Below, one piece after another: positions 60,061-64,000 of a stretch of DNA of 64,000 nucleotides (the first letter of the stretch is position 1; each line of letters opens with the position of its first letter). Origin of the DNA: Streptosporangium violaceochromogenes. Lineage in GTDB: Bacteria > Actinomycetota > Actinomycetes > Streptosporangiales > Streptosporangiaceae. The translations under genes and the position numbers were made by a program. The DNA lies in contig NZ_BNBB01000006.1 of assembly GCF_014654615.1 (NCBI RefSeq), positions 62,001 to 126,000 of the forward strand. Direction: 5' to 3'. Below the pieces are notes generated by a model, which saw only the letters and a list, made by a program, of their open reading frames with translations, ran no database searches and was not told the DNA's origin.

Positions 60061-60096
60061 TACGGCTTCTTACGGCTTCTTACGGCTTCTTACGGC
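60061..60096. repeat. 10-bp tandem repeat TACGGCTTCT
   Basis: Three perfect copies (60061-60090) plus TACGGC. The array contains the stop codon of the acetyltransferase (TAA, 60090-60092 on the minus strand), in the convergent spacer after the acetoacetyl-CoA synthetase. Confidence 0.95.
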
Positions 60097-60746
60097 GCGG
60101 TCTCCGCGGGCGTACGGCCGGCGCCGAACAGGGGAAGGCAGGGCTCCAGGCCGTGGAACGCGAACCCCGATGGAGTGGTCCAATCGTCGCGGGAGAGGCG
60201 CAGGCGCCGCGTCGTGACGGGCTCGCCCAGACGGTTGTCGATCTGGATCCCGTCGTCGACGTAGCCGAGTCTGCGGGAGACCGCCAGTGAGGCGTGGTTG
60301 TCGGCGAACGCCGCGGAGACGGCGTACCGCGCCCCGAGGCCGCAGAAGGCCAGGTGGAGGACGGCGGCGCGCATCTCGGTGCCGATGCCCTTGCCGTGGA
60401 AGCGGCGGCCGAGCCAGGATCCGCTGGAGACCTCGCGGGTGACGGCGAAGTCGGTGCCCGCGAGCTCCTGGGTGCCGACGACCTGACCGTCGAAGACCAC
60501 CGCGAAGGAGCAGCTCCACCGCTCCGGTGTCCAGGCGCTCCACTGGGTGAAGTGGAACCGGGCGGTCTGGCGGGCCCGCACCGCCGGTTCGGCGTGGGTC
60601 CAGGGCGTGGTGAACGGCATGACCCCGGGGTCGTGGACGCCTTCGGCGGCCCGGTCGCCGAGGTCGTCGAGGTCGTCGAGGGAGGGGAGCCGGAGTTCGA
60701 GACGCGGGGTGGTCACCCGGAGTCCGAAGAGGGGCCAGTTGCGCAT
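60090..60746 (-). CDS. GNAT-family N-acetyltransferase
   Basis: 218 residues from ATG 60746 (a GTG at 60749 is directly adjacent). RimJ/RimL-type GNAT: TTPRLELRLPSLDDLDDLGD, beta strand FAVVFDGQVVGTQELAGTDF, acetyl-CoA motif SSGSWLGRRFHGKGIGTEMR, then FADNHASLAVSRRLGYVDDG. It acetylates an unknown amine or protein N-terminus. The stop lies inside a 10-bp tandem repeat, so the terminal codons could shift with repeat number. Confidence 0.9.
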   Translation of the reverse strand: MRNWPLFGLRVTTPRLELRLPSLDDLDDLGDRAAEGVHDPGVMPFTTPWTHAEPAVRARQTARFHFTQWSAWTPERWSCSFAVVFDGQVVGTQELAGTDFAVTREVSSGSWLGRRFHGKGIGTEMRAAVLHLAFCGLGARYAVSAAFADNHASLAVSRRLGYVDDGIQIDNRLGEPVTTRRLRLSRDDWTTPSGFAFHGLEPCLPLFGAGRTPAETAP

Positions 60747-60836
60747 CACCCGATCGTGTCAACCCGGCGGGGCGGGCTGCCACCCAATTAGCGCCGGCGG
60801 CGGCCCCCGCCCGGGGAGGCCGCCGCCGGGCCGGTC

Positions 60837-62300
60837 TCAGACACCCTGAGGGAGGCGGAAGAGGCGGCCGGGGTCGTAGACCGCCTTGACGCGGGCGAGC
60901 CGGGCGGCGTTCGGCCCGTAGTAGGCCGCGCGCCAGCCGCTCAGCCCGGGGTCGACGTAGTTGACGTAGGCGTGGTCGCCGAAGTGGGGGCGCATCGCGG
61001 CGCGCGCGTTCCCGGTCCAGGCGGCGGCCCCCGCCCGGTGGGCGTAGTACTGGACGCTGTAGAGGGCGGCGCGGTGCGGGAAGGCCGTCGCGTCGGGACG
61101 GACCCGGGCGACCGCTCCGCCGAGGGCGTCCAGGAGCACGGTGTGGTTGCCGGGCCGGGCCACCTGGGCGACCAGCGCCCTGGCGCCCGCCTCGGAGAGC
61201 GGCCGGTAGGCCAGGTGCGACGTTCCCCGGAAGTCGTCGCGCGACAGCCTGCCGTCGCGCGTCTGCCCCGGCAGGGATCCCGGCCGGTGGCACCGCGTGA
61301 CCGACAGCGTGGAGCAGCCCGCCATGATCATCATCGCGTGACGGTGGGAGGTCTGCCGGACGAACGCGCTGGAGGCCGGACCGATCCGATCCGCCAGCCG
61401 GTCGAGGAACCGTTCGCAGTCGGCTCTGCCGCCCAGATAGAGCCCGCCGACCTGCACGTCGGGCCCGCCGTCGTTGCCGAGGTGCAGGGTGGACCACATC
61501 TCGTCGGGCGTCGTGGGCGTCCACGCCTGCCACGCGCGGAGCGTTCTCGCGGCCTTCGCCCACGGCCAGTGCAGGAAGAACACGGTGACCTCGCGTGTGC
61601 GGTAGGTCCGGAAGCCGAAGGAGACGGCCACGCCGAAGTTGCCGCCGCCCCCGCCGCGCGAGGCCCAGTAGAGGTCGGGGTGGCGGTCGGCGTCGCATGT
61701 CAGCAGCCGGCCGTCGGCGGTGACCATGTGGACCGATTCCATGGCGTCACATGTCAGGCCGTACTTCCTGGACACCACGCCGATCCCGCCGCCCAGCGCC
61801 AGCCCGCTCACCCCCACCGTGGGGCAGGACCCCGCCGGGATGGAGGTGCCGCCGGAGGCGAGCCGGTCGTAGACGTCGACGAGCTTGGCACCCGCGCCGA
61901 TCGTCGCCCGTCCCGGGGACTGGGTGATCCGGTTCATCGGCGAGACGTCGATGATCAGGCCGCTGCCGGTGGACCATCCGCCGTAGGAGTGCCCGCCGGA
62001 GCGTACGGCCAGCGGCACCTTCGTGCGGCGGGCGAAGTTCACGCACTCGGCCACGTCCGCCGGGCCGGCGCAGTAGGCCACGCCCGCCGGGCGCACCCGG
62101 TCGAAGGCGGGGTTGAACAGGCGGCGGGCCTCGTCGTAGACGGCGTCGCCCGGCCGGACGAGCCTGCCGTCCAGCCCTTGGCCCAGGGCCCGCCAGTCCG
62201 AAGGGGTGGGGCCGGAGGAGGCGGGACGCCCCGCCCCCAGGGGCAGGGCCGCCAGGCCGCCCACGCGAAGGAACGTCCGCCTGTCCGGAGCGGGCCGCAT
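60837..62300 (-). CDS. Tat-exported bicovalent FAD oxidase (BBE-like)
   Basis: 487 residues from ATG 62300 with GAGGAG upstream. Twin-arginine signal DRRTFLRVGGLAALP. FAD domain with VRSGGHSYGGWS (His104) and AGSCPTVGVSGLALGGGIG (Cys159), the His/Cys pair that binds FAD twice in GOOX/berberine-bridge oxidases. The C-terminal BBE segment is YVNYVDPGLSGWRAAYYG. It likely oxidises a sugar or alkaloid-like alcohol outside the cell with O2. Substrate unknown. Confidence 0.92.
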   Translation of the reverse strand: MRPAPDRRTFLRVGGLAALPLGAGRPASSGPTPSDWRALGQGLDGRLVRPGDAVYDEARRLFNPAFDRVRPAGVAYCAGPADVAECVNFARRTKVPLAVRSGGHSYGGWSTGSGLIIDVSPMNRITQSPGRATIGAGAKLVDVYDRLASGGTSIPAGSCPTVGVSGLALGGGIGVVSRKYGLTCDAMESVHMVTADGRLLTCDADRHPDLYWASRGGGGGNFGVAVSFGFRTYRTREVTVFFLHWPWAKAARTLRAWQAWTPTTPDEMWSTLHLGNDGGPDVQVGGLYLGGRADCERFLDRLADRIGPASSAFVRQTSHRHAMMIMAGCSTLSVTRCHRPGSLPGQTRDGRLSRDDFRGTSHLAYRPLSEAGARALVAQVARPGNHTVLLDALGGAVARVRPDATAFPHRAALYSVQYYAHRAGAAAWTGNARAAMRPHFGDHAYVNYVDPGLSGWRAAYYGPNAARLARVKAVYDPGRLFRLPQGV

Positions 62301-63588
62301 GATCGTCTCCTCGATGCTCTGTGTCGTCTGCCCGGTGAGACGGCGGGGAAGGCGGCCCGGTTGGTCACATTCGCATCACTTCAATGGGATCTGCGGGGCC
62401 GATGGGGAGCGGACCGGATCGCCGGGCGGCGGCGGGCGCCGCCCGGGTGCGGGGGAGGCGTGGGGAGGGCGCCGGCCGGGCGCGGGGAAGCACGACCGGG
62501 CGCGGGAGACGCGGGAGGACGCGGGGAAAGTATGGGAGACGCGGGAGGGCACGGGACGGTGCGGGAGGGGGACCGCCTCACGGCTTCCCTGCGTGTTCGA
62601 GGGGAAATCCCACTTTTCGAGACGTGATTTCGAGACGGCAGGCGCGAGAAGGGCCATACGTGGAACACTGCGGAGTCATCGGGTCCTCGCATCACCGGGC
62701 CCGTGAGGCCGGTGGGCCGCCGGAGACCCCACGCTCCCGCCGGATGGCCGCTCATGCTCGCGCTGGGCCGGATCCCCAGCTCAGGCGGTATGGCGGGCCA
62801 TGCCTTCGGAACCGGATGAAGGTTTCGGATCCTCCTGCTGTGACCAAGGTGAATTGCTCCAGGGCATCGGAGACGACTCGGGAGTCACGTTGACGTTTTA
62901 CAGCTTTTCGGGTGATATCAGGAGCGGCGGCATGCTTCGGTCAACGGGGATCGGAGTAGATGACCGCTGGAGGTGTTGTGCCACGGGCCATGCCCGATGG
63001 GCGGAGTTTCGATGGGCGGTGGGCGAGGCGGCCCCACCTCTCCCGTCCGAGGGCTCTCCTCGGGCGGGGAGAGACGCCCCGGACGATGAAATCATGTGAC
63101 CTGCGGGATCTTCCGGCCGGGCCGATCCGGCCGGGGGAGTTCGGCGGGCTCGCGCTCCCCGCGGGGACGGGGGGAGGAGGTCGTCTCCGCCGCGTCGCGG
63201 AAGGCGGACTCGCCCAGGGGTGGCACCACCCCTCACTGCCCACTATGTGGGATGCTTGTCTCACCGCCCTCTTCCAGCGACAGTGCGCCGCTCTCGGTGA
63301 AGAGCCCTCCGACGCACCGCTGACGGTGGCGAGGCACCGCGGGTCACAGGACGATCCGCGGCGATCGGCCGAGCCCCGGCCGCGTGTGACGAGATCGCCG
63401 CCCCTCGGGGAAGGGCTCGCCCATCGGCCGGGTGACGTGCCCGGATGAAATCCGGCAGGAGTGATGTGACGGAGCGCCCCACACGGTGGTGTGCTCTCGT
63501 CGCATCACTTCCCTCGCCGGGGGAACGACGATTCTGATCGCGGGTCCCAACAACTATGGAAAACCCCTCACAAAGGAGTGAGAGCGAC
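62301..63588. other. 1.3-kb gene-poor spacer before the glutamate dehydrogenase
   Basis: No convincing gene. 62440-62575 is a G-rich degenerate repeat (CGGGAGACGCGGGAGG-like). 62815-62930 is AT-rich with a candidate promoter, TTGACG (62890-62895), 17-bp spacer, TGATAT (62913). A short frame at 62800-63099 reads MPSEPDEGFGSSCC but has atypical codons. Two inverted repeats lie at 63216-63251. The stretch is probably a regulatory region for the large downstream gene. Confidence 0.6.
63216..63251. promoter_or_regulatory. Two adjacent palindromes upstream of glutamate dehydrogenase
   Basis: AGGGGTGG-CA-CCACCCCT (63216-63233) is a perfect inverted repeat with a 2-bp spacer, followed by CCCAC-TAT-GTGGG (63239-63251). 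Their tight symmetry suggests a regulator site about 340 bp before the start at 63589. Confidence 0.5.
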
Positions 63589-64000
63589 ATGCCGCTCGAC
63601 GAGGCGAAAGACGAGCTGCTGAGGAGTGCCGCCGAGATGTGCGCGCACACGCCCGGCAGCGAACACGTGGGTGACGGGGAGGCGCTCGCCTTTCTCAGGC
63701 TTTACTATCGGCATGTCGCGCCGGAGGACCTGCTGAGCCGGAACCCGGTCGATGTGTACGGCCCGGCCGTGACCCAGCGGCAGCTCGCCGAGAGGCGCCC
63801 CCAGGGCCGCGCCCTGGTGCGGGCCTACACGCCGACCCTGGAGGAACACGGCTGGGACCCCGGACGCTCGGTCGTCCAGGTGGTCACCGACGACATGCCC
63901 TTCCTGGTCGACTCGGTCACGATGGAGCTCGACCGGCACGAGATCGCCACCCACCTGGTCGTCCACCCCCAGATGCGGGTGCTCAGGGACGTGACCGGCA
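63589..64000 (+). CDS. Large NAD-specific glutamate dehydrogenase (5' part)
   Basis: Starts at ATG 63589, with AAAGGAG about 11 bp before; an in-frame ATG at 63556 precedes that site and is less likely. The first 137 residues read MPLDEAKDELLRSAAEMCAH, then LAFLRLYYRHVAPEDLLSRN, and the conserved VVTDDMPFLVDSVTMELDRH with LVVHPQMRVLRD. This is the N-terminus of the roughly 180-kDa tetrameric NAD-GDH family, which deaminates glutamate for catabolism. The gene runs off the window. Confidence 0.93.
   Translation, partial: MPLDEAKDELLRSAAEMCAHTPGSEHVGDGEALAFLRLYYRHVAPEDLLSRNPVDVYGPAVTQRQLAERRPQGRALVRAYTPTLEEHGWDPGRSVVQVVTDDMPFLVDSVTMELDRHEIATHLVVHPQMRVLRDVTG

Noticed and set aside
62381..62755. 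124-codon minus-strand frame after the flavin oxidase
   Set aside because: Pro/Arg/Ser-rich low-complexity translation of G-rich repeats; not a plausible protein.
62800..63099. 99-codon frame MPSEPDEGFGSSCC in the spacer before the glutamate dehydrogenase
   Set aside because: Low GC at third positions, no ribosome site, overlaps a candidate promoter.

Overview
The window is a high-GC chromosomal segment with many GTG starts, frequent 4-base ATGA/GTGA overlaps and typical actinobacterial families (MtrA/MtrB/LpqB, a DasR-like GntR, DUF3499, SpoIIM, RDD, a long HPF). Gene order resembles the mycobacterial Rv3235-Rv3259 neighbourhood. The chitin/GlcNAc-type PTS and DasR-like regulator point to a filamentous actinomycete, probably Streptosporangiales; that assignment is inference. 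I see no insertion sequence, prophage, CRISPR array, tRNA or rRNA.

Layout. 0-8.1 kb: cell-surface sugar genes (membrane GT2 glycosyltransferase, DUF5719, a zincin-like protein, DUF3499, phosphomannomutase ManB, a Trm112-like Zn protein and an SIS sugar-phosphate isomerase). 8.2-12.5 kb: cation efflux, a MerR regulator and two S-adenosylhomocysteine hydrolases of different subfamilies. 12.5-17.1 kb: secreted DUF305 and LVIVD proteins, then divergent RDD and SpoIIM genes separated by a 20-bp-period repeat. 17.1-17.85 kb: a decayed patch with gene remnants, followed by cutA. 18.3-23.9 kb: a five-gene minus-strand operon (membrane protein, DUF4129, DUF4350, MoxR ATPase, DUF58). 24.2-35.8 kb: conserved core mtrA-mtrB-lpqB-comF-(raiA-type ncRNA)-hpf-response regulator-secA, with a YcaQ/AlkX-like gene inserted.

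36.7-44.4 kb: a complete GlcNAc-type phosphotransferase locus (EIIC, DasR-like repressor, SIS deaminase-like enzyme, EIIB, EIIA, HPr, enzyme I) followed by a NagZ-like lipoprotein hexosaminidase. A perfect 22-bp palindrome built of two DasR-type half-sites lies between the divergent arms. 44.5-50.2 kb: a three-gene minus-strand unit made of a basic His-rich membrane protein, a 1609-residue P-type ATPase whose N-terminal half is itself a degenerate P1B ATPase, and a 41-residue hydrophobic peptide. This is the best candidate here for a poorly described system.

50.4-64 kb: a divergent acyl-CoA dehydrogenase/HAD pair resembling a split ACAD10, DUF6912, two more HAD proteins (one with Asn replacing the nucleophile), a GbsR/MarR repressor divergent from an ABC exporter and controlled by an operator-promoter overlap, acetoacetyl-CoA synthetase, an acetyltransferase, a Tat-exported bicovalent flavin oxidase, a 1.3-kb gene-poor regulatory stretch, and the 5' end of a large NAD-glutamate dehydrogenase. 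Simple tandem repeats (7, 10, 11, 20, 25 and 33 bp) are unusually common in the spacers.
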